A model generated the notes under the pieces. The model was not told the DNA's origin and searched no databases. It was given only the letters and a program-made list of their open reading frames with translations. 64,000 nucleotides of DNA, from the NCBI RefSeq assembly GCF_900112445.1, contig NZ_FOYY01000003.1, forward strand, positions 310,001 through 374,000. Reading direction: 5' to 3'. Within the stretch, counting starts at the first letter, position 1, and the number at the start of each line of letters is the position of its first letter. The DNA comes from Thiomicrospira sp. ALE5 (GTDB taxonomy: Bacteria > Pseudomonadota > Gammaproteobacteria > Thiomicrospirales > Thiomicrospiraceae). This document shows positions 47,944-57,306 of the stretch, in pieces. The position numbers were made by a program, and so were the translations under genes.

Positions 47944-48672
47944 ATGTTAAAAACTCTTCGCCTCTTTGTAATTGTATTTGGCTTGGTTGCGGCAACTGGC
48001 TGTTCAAACTTGATTCAGAAACCTGAATCTGAATGGACTGTCGAGGAATTTTACGACCGCGCCAAATCCGAATTTGATAACGGTCAATGGAAATCGGCCA
48101 TTGAATTCTATGAAAAACTGAAAGCCAACTTTCCTTATGGTGACTATGCAGAGCAAGCCTATCTAGAATTAGCTTATGCTTACTACCGTTACGATGAGCC
48201 ACTATCGGCGATTCGTGAATTAGACGAGTTTATTCGTTTATATCCACGTCATCCTCAGCTTGCCTACGCGTATTTTTTAAAGGCTCTTTCTGCTGATTCG
48301 ATTAATCGCAGTTGGTTAGATCGCTTTATTACCGATCCTGCAAATCGTGATATTCAGTCAACACAACAAGCTTTGCGCGCTTACCAAGAAATAATTCAAC
48401 GTTTTCCAGACAGCGACTATGCTATAGCGGCACAACAACGGATGATCATTATCACCAATCGTCTTGCTCGCCGTGATTTACAAGTCGCACAATTTTATTA
48501 TGATCGACAAGCCTATTTAGCGGCAGCTAATCGCGCTCAACGGGTCATTGAAGAATATCCCAACTCACAAAGTAGCCGAGAAGCACTGGTTATGCTTCGT
48601 AAAGCCCATCAGAAAATGGGCCTAGAAGATACTGCTGTTGATATCCAACAAGTCATTGAACTTAATCGATAA
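47944..48672 (+). CDS. bamD: Outer-membrane protein assembly factor BamD
   Basis: Lipoprotein subunit of the BAM complex that inserts beta-barrel proteins into the outer membrane. The start at 47944 gives a signal peptide with the lipobox VAATGCSN (Cys18); the frame opens 45 bases further upstream but without a signal. The body consists of TPR-like helical repeats: YDRAKSEFDNGQWKSAIEFYEKL, AYLELAYAYYRYDEPLSAI, and YYDRQAYLAAANRAQRVIEEYP. 242 residues, as usual. Its 3' end overlaps the M23 peptidase gene by 11 bases on the other strand. Confidence 0.95.
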   Translation: MLKTLRLFVIVFGLVAATGCSNLIQKPESEWTVEEFYDRAKSEFDNGQWKSAIEFYEKLKANFPYGDYAEQAYLELAYAYYRYDEPLSAIRELDEFIRLYPRHPQLAYAYFLKALSADSINRSWLDRFITDPANRDIQSTQQALRAYQEIIQRFPDSDYAIAAQQRMIIITNRLARRDLQVAQFYYDRQAYLAAANRAQRVIEEYPNSQSSREALVMLRKAHQKMGLEDTAVDIQQVIELNR

Positions 48673-49600
48673 ATTTTGCCTTATTACCAATAATTTGATC
48701 GCCGCGTTGTAACCGACGCGGTAGTTCAAAAACCTCTTCTGGGTCAACGCGAATATCCATCCAACTCATACCCCAATGAAGATGAGGCCCTGTTGCTCGC
48801 CCTGTTGCGCCCATCGTTGCAATAACTTGTCCCTGCTCTACAACATCACCCAGTTCCACCAAAATTTCTTCAAGGTGTAAAAAGTCTGAGCGTAAGCCAT
48901 AACCATGGTCAACAAACACCGTTCCACCACTTAATTCCATATTCGCCACTAAGGTGACCTTTCCAGCAGCTGGAGCAAGAATAGGCGTACCTGTCTCATT
49001 GGCAATATCGATACCAAAATGCGGGCGTCGAGGCTCACCATTTAAAATCCGTTGACTACCCCAAACACCCGTAACAATCCCTTCAGTTGGCCAGATAAAA
49101 TCGGTCAAAAAATCGGTACGATCAAGCATTTTCTCGCGCGCAGCCCGTGCTAGCGCAGCATCTTGGCGGATACGCTTCAACGCCTCGGGATCAGGCGTCA
49201 CAAAGCGCTGCGGTAAACCGTCTATGCGCTGTATCAAATAGTCCTTAGCTGTTAGGTCAATAGCGACATCAAAACTTGCTTGATTAGGTAGTGTAACCCT
49301 CACCTTAACGGGTGATGCTTGATCTCGGCTAAAACCGATTAGGGCTCGGCCTTGTGAATCAGCTTGCCACTGCCTCTGCCCCCACTCCAGCTGGCTATAG
49401 GGCGGCAAATGTATCATTGCCCACCCCCCTTGAATCATTCGACCTTCAATAGCCACCTGCGACGGATCGTCAGGCGTACTGACTACAACCTGACTACCTT
49501 GTAGTGGACTGGCACTTGTGAGGCCCGATCCAACGAAACTTCCAATTAATGCAGCCATACCCACAGCGGCAAACCTTGATTTAAATCCAGTCATAATCAT
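48662..49600 (-). CDS. Exported M23-family peptidase (LytM domain)
   Basis: Likely periplasmic peptidoglycan endopeptidase. A signal peptide (about residues 1-30, [17 protein letters not shown]) precedes a roughly 130-residue beta-rich N-terminal domain; the M23 domain then shows the zinc ligands in RPHFGIDIA (HxxxD) and [10 protein letters not shown] (HxH), so catalysis is expected, unlike the nlpD product. 312 residues. The ATG overlaps the rnhA stop by four bases (ATGA), an unexpected coupling of a replication RNase to a wall enzyme. Similar stand-alone M23 proteins with this N-terminal domain exist in many gammaproteobacteria. Confidence 0.9.
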   Translation of the reverse strand: MIMTGFKSRFAAVGMAALIGSFVGSGLTSASPLQGSQVVVSTPDDPSQVAIEGRMIQGGWAMIHLPPYSQLEWGQRQWQADSQGRALIGFSRDQASPVKVRVTLPNQASFDVAIDLTAKDYLIQRIDGLPQRFVTPDPEALKRIRQDAALARAAREKMLDRTDFLTDFIWPTEGIVTGVWGSQRILNGEPRRPHFGIDIANETGTPILAPAAGKVTLVANMELSGGTVFVDHGYGLRSDFLHLEEILVELGDVVEQGQVIATMGATGRATGPHLHWGMSWMDIRVDPEEVFELPRRLQRGDQIIGNKAKFID

Positions 49601-50040
49601 CCTAGTAATTCCTCAATAGCTAAATTGGCCAATTGATCAACCCGTTCATTCTCTGGATGACCAGAGTGCCCTTTTACCCAGCACCATTCAACTTGGTGCA
49701 TCTGCAATGCCGCATCCAACCTTTCCCACAAATCTTGGTTTTTCACCGGCTTGTTCGCTGCTGTTCTCCACCCCTTTTTTTTCCAACCCGACAACCACTG
49801 TGTTACCCCATTTTTGACATACTGGGAATCAGTCGTTATTTTCACCTTACAGGGTCGTGTAAGCGCTTCAAACGCCATAATAGCAGCAGTCAATTCCATA
49901 CGATTATTTGTTGTCTCTGCAGCGCTACCCCGTAACTCTTTTTCAATGTCTCCGTAGCGCAGCAAGACCCCCCAACCACCTGGGCCTGGGTTCCCTTTAC
50001 AACCACCATCGGTATAAACAACTACTTGATTAGATGCCAC
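49597..50040 (-). CDS. rnhA: Ribonuclease HI
   Basis: Degrades RNA in RNA-DNA hybrids (primers, R-loops). The 147 residues hold the catalytic carboxylates in [16 protein letters not shown] (Asp), [12 protein letters not shown] (Glu), [10 protein letters not shown] (Asp) and [10 protein letters not shown] (Asp). The start is GTG at 50040 with AAAGG upstream. It follows the methyltransferase gene by 29 bases, as in E. coli where yafS precedes rnhA. dnaQ, the usual divergent neighbour, is not here; gloB takes that place. Confidence 0.96.
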   Translation of the reverse strand: MASNQVVVYTDGGCKGNPGPGGWGVLLRYGDIEKELRGSAAETTNNRMELTAAIMAFEALTRPCKVKITTDSQYVKNGVTQWLSGWKKKGWRTAANKPVKNQDLWERLDAALQMHQVEWCWVKGHSGHPENERVDQLANLAIEELLG

Positions 50041-50069
50041 ACAAAAACCTTTACTTTATTTGTTGAGGA

Positions 50070-50879
50070 TTAATTTTCTCTTTCATAGGTTAAATTGGAC
50101 TGATGAGATTGCACCACTGCAGGTTTCACACCAGGAACCCAGTCACTGAAATGCACAACCTTTTTGGGCTTAATGGGTACCCATTGTTGTTTACGCGCCA
50201 CTAAAATATAACTTTGCGATAATGAGAGGCCCAAGTTAGCTAATGGCTTAGTCGCACGTGCCATTTGAGCCATGACTGGCTGAATTCTATCACTCACCCC
50301 TCCTTTAAAACAACGACTTGCAGAATACTCCTTAGCCACTATTTCATAACCCAACACCCGCAGCCAATCTACTAAACGCTCTAGCTTAATAATATGAGCC
50401 TCACGCCAATGTGCTCTATCTTGACCAAGACGCTGACGCAATACTAAACAGCTCATAGGATTAAAGCCTGTAATAACAATATGACCGTCAGCACGAATAA
50501 GATCATCCACATAGCGAATAAATCGGTATGGATCTAAAGTAGACTCTAATGTATGCGGCAAAAATACTAGATCTAGACTACTTGTTGCAAAAGGCTGTGC
50601 CAGTAAATTGGCTAATACCAAACGCTCAGGAGCTTGGTCAGCACGGATACTATTTTCATCGACTAAAAGCTGATTTTTAATCCGTGATGCAGCCAATAAG
50701 CTTGTATGACTTATACGCCCCATTTGCACTAAATAGTAGCCAAACAGGTGATTAAGATGCCTATCGAGCAACCTACGCTCAAAGTCCAGCGCATGCCGCC
50801 CTAGGGGAGTTTTAAACCAGTCCAATAAATAACGTTGAAAACCAGTATGTGAATCAGTAGCACCGGGTGCTTGTGTCAT
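50070..50879 (-). CDS. YafS-like SAM-dependent methyltransferase-fold protein
   Basis: A 269-residue protein resembling the class I methyltransferase found between gloB and rnhA in many gammaproteobacteria (YafS group). The N-terminal WFKTPLGRHALDFERR and the motif-I region FGYYLVQMG (lacking a GxGxG) are family-typical, followed by PFATSSLDLVFLPHTLE and HIVITGFNPMS. Substrate unknown; catalysis is not certain because motif I is degenerate. AAGGTGGG lies ahead of the ATG. It is divergent from gloB. Confidence 0.85.
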   Translation of the reverse strand: MTQAPGATDSHTGFQRYLLDWFKTPLGRHALDFERRLLDRHLNHLFGYYLVQMGRISHTSLLAASRIKNQLLVDENSIRADQAPERLVLANLLAQPFATSSLDLVFLPHTLESTLDPYRFIRYVDDLIRADGHIVITGFNPMSCLVLRQRLGQDRAHWREAHIIKLERLVDWLRVLGYEIVAKEYSASRCFKGGVSDRIQPVMAQMARATKPLANLGLSLSQSYILVARKQQWVPIKPKKVVHFSDWVPGVKPAVVQSHQSNLTYEREN

Positions 50880-50931
50880 AACCCACCTTAATGTTCTTAT
50901 TGATGAGATACCCTTCTTGAATTAAGCCGAG

Positions 50932-50937
50932 TATAAT
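50932..50937 (+). promoter_or_regulatory. -10 element of gloB
   Basis: A perfect TATAAT lies 29 bases before the gloB ATG; a GGGAGG ribosome-binding site follows. The -35 region at 17-18 bases (about TACCCT) is weak. Confidence 0.5.
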
Positions 50938-50966
50938 TGCTGCTAACTTAAATAGGGAGGTTTGCA

Positions 50967-51761
50967 ATGATCGTTCATGGCTTAACTGCGTTTAATGATA
51001 ACTATATCTGGCTTATTGAACAACCACAGCACATCTGGGTGGTTGACCCAGGTGAAGCGCAACCTGTACTAGACTGGCTCAGTCAACAGCAACGTAACCT
51101 TAGCGGCATACTTATCACTCACCACCATAATGATCACATAGCTGGGGTAGATCAACTCCTTGCTCACTTCCCAGATGCGGCAGTATACGCACCTTCGTCA
51201 CTGCAAAAAACACCGGTCACTCAAGGACTCAGTGATGGCGACACCATTCCCATCGGCCAAGAAAACCTAAGGGTTATTGCCACACCGGGCCACACACTAG
51301 ACCATTTATGTTTTGTAGGACAAGACGCTTTATTTTGTGGTGATACGCTATTTACAGGCGGTTGCGGACGTGTTTTTGAGGGCACGGCTGACCAAATGGC
51401 CGCTTCACTGGCTCGTCTTAGAAATCTAGCCCCTAATTTAACTGTTTACTGTGGTCATGAATATAGCTTAGCCAATCTAAATTTTGCGATATTAGTCGAA
51501 CCCAACAACCAACTGCTAACAGAGCGTCGCATCCAAGTAAACCATGCTTACAAGCAACAACAACCTATTAAACCAAACACATTACAACTTGAACTTGATA
51601 CTAATCCTTTTTTACGGACAGACAAACCAGCTATTGCCGCTACCATTGCTAAACGTCTTAATACAAGTTATCAAGAAACAACAATTGGCCAGCAATTTGC
51701 TTGTTTACGAAACTGGAAGGATGAATTAGATGCTACAGGGGTTTTAGAAAAACCCTTTTAA
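50967..51761 (+). CDS. gloB: Hydroxyacylglutathione hydrolase (glyoxalase II)
   Basis: Hydrolyses S-lactoylglutathione to lactate and glutathione, completing methylglyoxal detoxification. The metallo-beta-lactamase motif THHHNDHIAG (about residues 52-61), ATPGHTLDH, the GDTLFTGGCGRVFEG segment and YCGHEYSLANL with the C-terminal HAGH-type domain identify it; 264 residues. It is divergent from the methyltransferase and rnhA genes. mltD follows after about 100 bases, the same gloB-mltD neighbourhood as in E. coli. Confidence 0.96.
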   Translation: MIVHGLTAFNDNYIWLIEQPQHIWVVDPGEAQPVLDWLSQQQRNLSGILITHHHNDHIAGVDQLLAHFPDAAVYAPSSLQKTPVTQGLSDGDTIPIGQENLRVIATPGHTLDHLCFVGQDALFCGDTLFTGGCGRVFEGTADQMAASLARLRNLAPNLTVYCGHEYSLANLNFAILVEPNNQLLTERRIQVNHAYKQQQPIKPNTLQLELDTNPFLRTDKPAIAATIAKRLNTSYQETTIGQQFACLRNWKDELDATGVLEKPF

Positions 51762-51864
51762 AAGCCAATAGAACTAAAAGACAATAAAATACCTATAAAA
51801 ATTAGCCAAGACTAATAAATTACCCTACAATGTTTAACAAACTATTTAACCTGATGAATTTCTT

Positions 51865-53667
51865 ATGTTAAAAACAAAAGTAACGCTACTTAGTCTCAGC
51901 ATCACGCTATTATTATCTGGATGTCAAACTCTACAAACGCCTAAAAAAGATGGCAAAAAGTCATCAGTTGACGGCCTTGAGACTTCAGACCATACTGCCA
52001 CTGTGAATACACAACCACGGCTTTCAGCAAACGAACCTCGGTTTGAGGCTATCCAGCGTGAACGCAATCTTCCATTTGATCTTAATGGTAATCGCCCAGA
52101 ATTACCACTGGATAATCTATGGGACCAGATAGCGATTAATTTTGACTTGATTTACAAATATCAGCCTCACTATCAGGACTATTTAAATTTTTATATTAAT
52201 AATCCACGTCATTTTGAGAGGGTCTCTGAACGAGCGGAACCTTACCTCTATTTAATCTATGAAGCGATTAATGAACGTGACATGCCGATGGAGCTTGCGC
52301 TATTACCCGTCATTGAAAGCGCATTTATCCCCTATGCTCGCTCGCACATGAGTGCAGTAGGTCTATGGCAGTTTATTCCAAGCACTGGCCGTAATAATAA
52401 CTTAGACCAGAATTGGTGGTTTGATGGACGACAAGATGTTTATCTGAGTACACAGGCCGCATTAAACTACTTAGAGCGTCTGTACAATTTAAACGATCAA
52501 GATTGGTTACTTGCCCTCGCCTCTTACAACGCTGGCTATGGACGGATAGTTCAGGCAAAAGCGCGCCTTAAGCGTGCCAACCCCAATGCAGAACCAACCT
52601 ATTGGAATATTCGTCCTTACTTACCACCAGAAACACGTAACTATGTTCCGCAACTGCTTGCAGTCAGTTATTTGCACAAATACCATCGTGACTACAACTT
52701 ACCCATTAAACCGATTGCCAACGAAAATTATCTCACCCGCATTGAGCTAGATAAGCAGTTTAGCTTGCACCAAGCAGCCGAACTTGCTGGTATTGATTTT
52801 GATTTACTCACTCACCTTAACCCAGGGTATTTAAAACATGTGTCGCCACCTAATGGACCGCATAGTCTATTACTGCCTATAGAAAATGCGCAGCGCTTTG
52901 AGTTTGCCTTGGCTCAATCACACGATTTGTACAACATCCGCTGGCAAAATCATCGCGTAGTCGCTGGCGATACACTTGGGCAAATTGCACAGCGCTACGG
53001 TACCTCGGTTGCTGAAATCCAACGTATTAACAACCTCACGAATAGTACTATCCGTATTGGAAGAACCTTAACCATTCCCATTCCGGCGGGCGCCCCAACC
53101 CAACTTGCTAGTGCACCCACCTCAACAGCGAGCACAGCACGTGTCTCGCAAACACCCTCTTCACGTGCTCAACAACAGGTACAAACCCACCAAGTTCGTG
53201 CGGGTCAGTCGTTATCAACAATTGCACGCGACTATCGAGTTTCGGTGTCAGACCTAGCCTCTTGGAACAACCTTGATCCTCAGCGCCCCATTAGAATCGG
53301 GCAAACACTTAACATTGCATCTAATTCGGCTGCCACACCCACCCGCGCCAATACCACACATCCTATTCAGCATCAGGTGTTTCGAGGAGACAGCTTATGG
53401 CTTATTGCTCAACGCTACAATGTGACTATTGATGATATTCGACGCTGGAACCAACTCGGTCAGAATGCGGTAATACGTCCTGGTCAAGCACTCACCCTGC
53501 ATTTACCTAATAGCACCACTGAGTATGTTGTTAAGCGAGGCGATACACTGTGGGATATTGCGCGTGCCTTTAATGTCAATACGCACGATATTCTGCGTCA
53601 AAATGGCTTAAATCAACGTGCGACTATTCGACCAGGCCAAATATTGATGATCTCACCTGGAACCTAA
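51865..53667 (+). CDS. mltD: Membrane-bound lytic murein transglycosylase D with four LysM repeats
   Basis: Outer-membrane lipoprotein that cleaves peptidoglycan glycan strands, leaving anhydro ends. The lipobox LLLSGC (Cys20) is followed by a helical region and the transglycosylase domain with the catalytic Glu in LLPVIESAFIP and MSAVGLWQFIPSTGR, then NAGYGRI. Four LysM repeats follow (about residues 365-408, 435-475, 493-540 and 549-598), each with a GDTL- or GQSL-like start and an RPGQ/RIGQ-like end; E. coli MltD has fewer. The stop codon is directly followed by the slt start. Confidence 0.95.
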   Translation: MLKTKVTLLSLSITLLLSGCQTLQTPKKDGKKSSVDGLETSDHTATVNTQPRLSANEPRFEAIQRERNLPFDLNGNRPELPLDNLWDQIAINFDLIYKYQPHYQDYLNFYINNPRHFERVSERAEPYLYLIYEAINERDMPMELALLPVIESAFIPYARSHMSAVGLWQFIPSTGRNNNLDQNWWFDGRQDVYLSTQAALNYLERLYNLNDQDWLLALASYNAGYGRIVQAKARLKRANPNAEPTYWNIRPYLPPETRNYVPQLLAVSYLHKYHRDYNLPIKPIANENYLTRIELDKQFSLHQAAELAGIDFDLLTHLNPGYLKHVSPPNGPHSLLLPIENAQRFEFALAQSHDLYNIRWQNHRVVAGDTLGQIAQRYGTSVAEIQRINNLTNSTIRIGRTLTIPIPAGAPTQLASAPTSTASTARVSQTPSSRAQQQVQTHQVRAGQSLSTIARDYRVSVSDLASWNNLDPQRPIRIGQTLNIASNSAATPTRANTTHPIQHQVFRGDSLWLIAQRYNVTIDDIRRWNQLGQNAVIRPGQALTLHLPNSTTEYVVKRGDTLWDIARAFNVNTHDILRQNGLNQRATIRPGQILMISPGT

Positions 53668-55713
53668 ATGCTAACAAGTCTAAACAAGTCACTTATAACT
53701 GGATTCAGTATCATCTGTATCTTTTTTACCAGTGACTTGTTTGCACAAGTTAGCACGCCAACCGATCAAAACAACCTCATCACCTTTCAAGCCTCGCCTA
53801 TTGACACCAAACTCAAAAAAGATTTTGAAGCTTGGTGGACGGCAGCCAAAACCAACAATACTTCACAACTTGCCCGTTATGAACAACAATTTAAGCATCA
53901 CACGCTTTATCCGATGGGTCGCTATCTTTATTTATTAGAAAACCTCAACACAGCGCACCATCAGGACATCCTTGCCTTTATCACAACCTATTCAGAGCTG
54001 GGACTAAGCAACCGTCTACAGCACCGCTACCTGAACGCACTGGCCAATCAGCAGGCCTGGTCTAATATAACCACAAGTCACCTAACCCCAGCCAATCAAC
54101 AACAACAATGTTTATCCAAACGTGCTTTGCTTGTTGAACAACCCAATCAATTGCCACTTAATGACTGGCAAAACTTTTGGCTCAACAATTTGAATCTGCA
54201 CCGTAGTTGCCGTGAAGTCGAGCAATTTCTACATAAACAAGGCTTGCTCAACACGGATGCGCTGCTCAAACGCATCACTGCATTATTTAACCAACAACGG
54301 CATGGTCAAATACGCAATATAATTGCGATGCTTCCCCCAAACGAAAAGCTATGGAACCAGGCCTGGTTAAACCTAGTACAAAACCCCAATGAAGTTGCAT
54401 CATTTGATTTTAATAACATACCTGAGCCCTATCGTGCCAAGGTAACCTTTACCAGTCTTCATGCATTGAGTCGCCATGACCCTGAACATCTTCTCAAATT
54501 ACTTGAAGACACTCGCTTTAAGGCATGGCTGTCAGCAGATCAGCATATTCAATTACAACGCGAGGCAGGCTTGAGATTAAGCTATCGCTTTAATGAACTT
54601 GGCTGGCGAACACTTGATCGCTTAAATAATCAACGCGCAGAAGAAGCGACACTTATTTGGCAAGCCCGTTATGCTATCCGCCACAGTAAGTGGACAGAGC
54701 TTGCTAGTATCATAAGCCGCATGCCTGAAGCAACGGCAGAACAACCGCAGTGGCGCTACTGGAATGCTCGTGCACTAGAGGCTAGTGGTCAGGCAGGTCA
54801 TCAACAACTCTATGAGCAACTAGCCAAAGATCGCAATTATTACGGTTTCTTAGCTGCTGATCGTTTAGATCAGCCCTATATCATGCCACTGTCAGACGCC
54901 CGAAATGAGCTAAGTCAAGCGCGTGCCAATGAACTCATCAAAACCTATCCCAGTTTAAAACTTATAACTGCTTTAATCGAAATTGACTGGCGCATCAATG
55001 CTCACAGAGAGTGGCATCACCTGTTAAACCATGCCCAACAAGAAGATTTTTTTGACCTAGCTAAAATCGCACATGAATGGGGGCTCCATCATTTAGCCAT
55101 TACAACGCTTGGGCGAGTTCAAGCTTGGGATGCAGTGAATAAACGCTTCCCAACCCCATTTCAAAAACATGTAACGGCACAAGCTGCGCAACATGAAATA
55201 GACCAGAGCTTTATCTTCAGTATAATGCGTCGGGAGAGTGCTTTTTATCCGCAAGCACGCTCACCCGCTGGCGCTCAGGGATTAATGCAACTTATGCCCA
55301 ATACCGCACGCGAAACAGCACGAAAACAAGGTTTAACGTCTTTTCGTGCACAAGACATCTTTAAGCCTGAGATTAATATTCAACTCGGCTCAGCCTATTT
55401 TGCGGAAATGATGACACAGTTTGACCATCCCGTATTAGCGATTGCAGCTTATAACGCTGGTCCTGGACGAGTCAGTCATTGGCGCACTAGCTTGCACCTT
55501 GCGAACATTGAAAAAATCAACGCCGACCAGTGGATTGATACCCTTCCCTTTACTGAAACACGACGCTACGTACGCCAGGTACTAGAACATAAACTCGTTT
55601 ACGACTTTATGCTGAAGATCGACGAACATCATGACCCTAAGCAATCCAGTCATATTACCTGGAATCCACCCCATCGGCTTACAAACTATATGGCACCCAT
55701 TAAGGCAAACTAG
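53668..55713 (+). CDS. slt: Soluble lytic murein transglycosylase Slt
   Basis: Periplasmic exo-lytic transglycosylase. The 681 residues show a signal peptide (about residues 1-28, GFSIICIFFTSDLFAQ), a large alpha-superhelical U/L domain, and a C-terminal catalytic domain from about residue 510 with FSIMRRESAFYPQARSPAGAQGLMQLMP (catalytic Glu) and IAAYNAGPGRV. The ATG begins immediately after the mltD TAA, with no intervening base, so expression is coupled. Two transglycosylases of different families in one transcript is notable. CAGGCCTG sites lie at 54052 and 54358. Confidence 0.95.
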   Translation: MLTSLNKSLITGFSIICIFFTSDLFAQVSTPTDQNNLITFQASPIDTKLKKDFEAWWTAAKTNNTSQLARYEQQFKHHTLYPMGRYLYLLENLNTAHHQDILAFITTYSELGLSNRLQHRYLNALANQQAWSNITTSHLTPANQQQQCLSKRALLVEQPNQLPLNDWQNFWLNNLNLHRSCREVEQFLHKQGLLNTDALLKRITALFNQQRHGQIRNIIAMLPPNEKLWNQAWLNLVQNPNEVASFDFNNIPEPYRAKVTFTSLHALSRHDPEHLLKLLEDTRFKAWLSADQHIQLQREAGLRLSYRFNELGWRTLDRLNNQRAEEATLIWQARYAIRHSKWTELASIISRMPEATAEQPQWRYWNARALEASGQAGHQQLYEQLAKDRNYYGFLAADRLDQPYIMPLSDARNELSQARANELIKTYPSLKLITALIEIDWRINAHREWHHLLNHAQQEDFFDLAKIAHEWGLHHLAITTLGRVQAWDAVNKRFPTPFQKHVTAQAAQHEIDQSFIFSIMRRESAFYPQARSPAGAQGLMQLMPNTARETARKQGLTSFRAQDIFKPEINIQLGSAYFAEMMTQFDHPVLAIAAYNAGPGRVSHWRTSLHLANIEKINADQWIDTLPFTETRRYVRQVLEHKLVYDFMLKIDEHHDPKQSSHITWNPPHRLTNYMAPIKAN

Positions 55714-55735
55714 ATCATTCAGATTTAATTGATGT

Positions 55736-55764
55736 AAAAAAAAGCCAAGCTCTAGGCTTGGCTA
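55736..55764 (-). terminator. Rho-independent terminator downstream of cysS
   Basis: AGCCAAGC and GCTTGGCT (55744-55751 with 55757-55764) pair around a 5-base loop. On the minus strand the hairpin is followed by a run of nine T, so it terminates transcripts coming from cysS about 140 bases away. On the plus strand the tail is A-rich, so use by slt is doubtful. Confidence 0.75.
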
Positions 55765-55784
55765 AAAATTATCAAAAGATAACT

Positions 55785-55816
55785 AAAGGAGGATACTCAT
55801 GAAGAAACATGAATAG
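55785..55816 (+). other. Perfect ribosome-binding site with a five-codon mini-ORF
   Basis: AAAGGAGG stands eight or so bases before an ATG (about 55799) that opens a frame of five codons (MKKHE) and a TAG. It is in the 189-base convergent gap between slt and cysS; apart from this and the terminator nothing else is visible there. It may be a chance or a remnant start of a lost gene. Confidence 0.35.
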
Positions 55817-55902
55817 CGTTCATTTTAATAAAAGCTTATGACGCTGTCAAATATTTTTATACCAATATAAGATTAATCTATAAAGCCACAACTTAACTAA
55901 GG

Positions 55903-57276
55903 TTATTTGACTCTACGCCAAGTTGTGCCCTCCTTGCTATCAAGCAACTCGACCCCTTTAGCTAACAATTCATCACGAATCTCATCCGATCGCGCCCAGT
56001 TTTTATCGACACGCGCCTGAGTGCGTTCAACAATTAAGGCTTCAATCGCGTCATCGGTTAAACCATCCCTTTGCCCCACTTGGCTTTTGAAAAACGCTTC
56101 CGAGCTTTCCGTTAAGAATCCCAAGCGGTTTGCCAGGCTTTGTAGCAAGGCCACCAAGCCTGGTTGTTGGGTTTTATTGACTTCTTTGACCAATTCAAAC
56201 AACACCGCCATGGCTTGCGGGGTGTTGAAATCATCGTCCATGGCTTCATTAAACTTGGCTTCAAAGTTGGTGTCTGCTGCTACCAGGCCTGGTTCTGCGG
56301 CTTGCAACGCGGTATATAGACGTGCCAAATTGGTTTTCGCTATATCTAGGTTTTCAATCGTATAGTTCAACGGACTGCGATAATGGCTGGATAACAAGAA
56401 ATAACGAATCACTTCTGGATGATAATCTTTTAACACTTCACGAATCGTAAAGAAGTTGTTCAGTGACTTAGACATTTTTTCATTGTCCACGCGAACAAAA
56501 CCGACATGCATCCAGGTATTAACATAATGCTCACCGTGGGCACATTCTGATTGGGCGATTTCGTTTTCATGATGAGGGAACTGCAAATCCATACCACCGC
56601 CATGAATATCCAAACGCTCACCAATACAGGAGCCTGACATCGCTGAACATTCAATATGCCAACCAGGCCTGCCCTGTCCCCAGGCCGAATCCCAAGCCGG
56701 TTCATTTTCCTTAGACGCTTTCCATAGCACAAAATCCATTGGGTCTTGCTTGTTCGGGTTAATTTCGACCCGCGCGCCGGCTTCAAGATCGTCTTGTTTT
56801 TTACCGGATAAACGGCCATAAGATTCAAAAGACTTCACTTTAAAGTACACATCGCCATTCGGTGCGGCATAGGCATGGCCCTTTTCAATCAAGGTGTTGA
56901 CTAGCTGCTGAATCTCTGGGATAAAATCCGTCGCTTTTGGCTCAATATCCGGGCGCAGAATATTCAATGCGGTTTCATCTTCATGCATCGCTTTGATGAA
57001 GCGCTCGGTCAGGCTTTGTACCGACTCTTGATTTTCAAACGCCCGATTAATGATTTTGTCATCAATGTCAGTGATGTTACGCACATACTTAACGTCAAGC
57101 CCGCGCGCTCGCATGTGACGCACCACGGTATCAAACACCACCATCACTCGCGCATGGCCGATATGGCAATAGTCATAGACCGTGACCCCACACACATAGA
57201 TGCCGACCTTACCGGGCACAATCGGTTTAAAAACTTCTTTCTGACGGGTTTCGGTATTATAAATTTGTAAACTCAT
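55903..57276 (-). CDS. cysS: Cysteinyl-tRNA synthetase
   Basis: Class I synthetase charging tRNA-Cys. The 457 residues contain the zinc-binding YVCGVTVYDYCHIGHARV with the HIGH motif, GGMDLQFPHHENEIAQSE (zinc ligands), KMSKSLNNF (KMSKS) and the DALR-type C-terminal domain with SDEIRDELLAKGV. It lies 30 bases downstream of glnS on the same strand and is followed by a terminator. Two CAGGCCTG sites (56284, 56664) are in different frames; near 56156 a one-base variant CAAGCCTG also occurs. Confidence 0.98.
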   Translation of the reverse strand: MSLQIYNTETRQKEVFKPIVPGKVGIYVCGVTVYDYCHIGHARVMVVFDTVVRHMRARGLDVKYVRNITDIDDKIINRAFENQESVQSLTERFIKAMHEDETALNILRPDIEPKATDFIPEIQQLVNTLIEKGHAYAAPNGDVYFKVKSFESYGRLSGKKQDDLEAGARVEINPNKQDPMDFVLWKASKENEPAWDSAWGQGRPGWHIECSAMSGSCIGERLDIHGGGMDLQFPHHENEIAQSECAHGEHYVNTWMHVGFVRVDNEKMSKSLNNFFTIREVLKDYHPEVIRYFLLSSHYRSPLNYTIENLDIAKTNLARLYTALQAAEPGLVAADTNFEAKFNEAMDDDFNTPQAMAVLFELVKEVNKTQQPGLVALLQSLANRLGFLTESSEAFFKSQVGQRDGLTDDAIEALIVERTQARVDKNWARSDEIRDELLAKGVELLDSKEGTTWRRVK

Positions 57277-57306
57277 ACATTTCTCTCAAGCTCGAATTAG
57301 GGTTAG

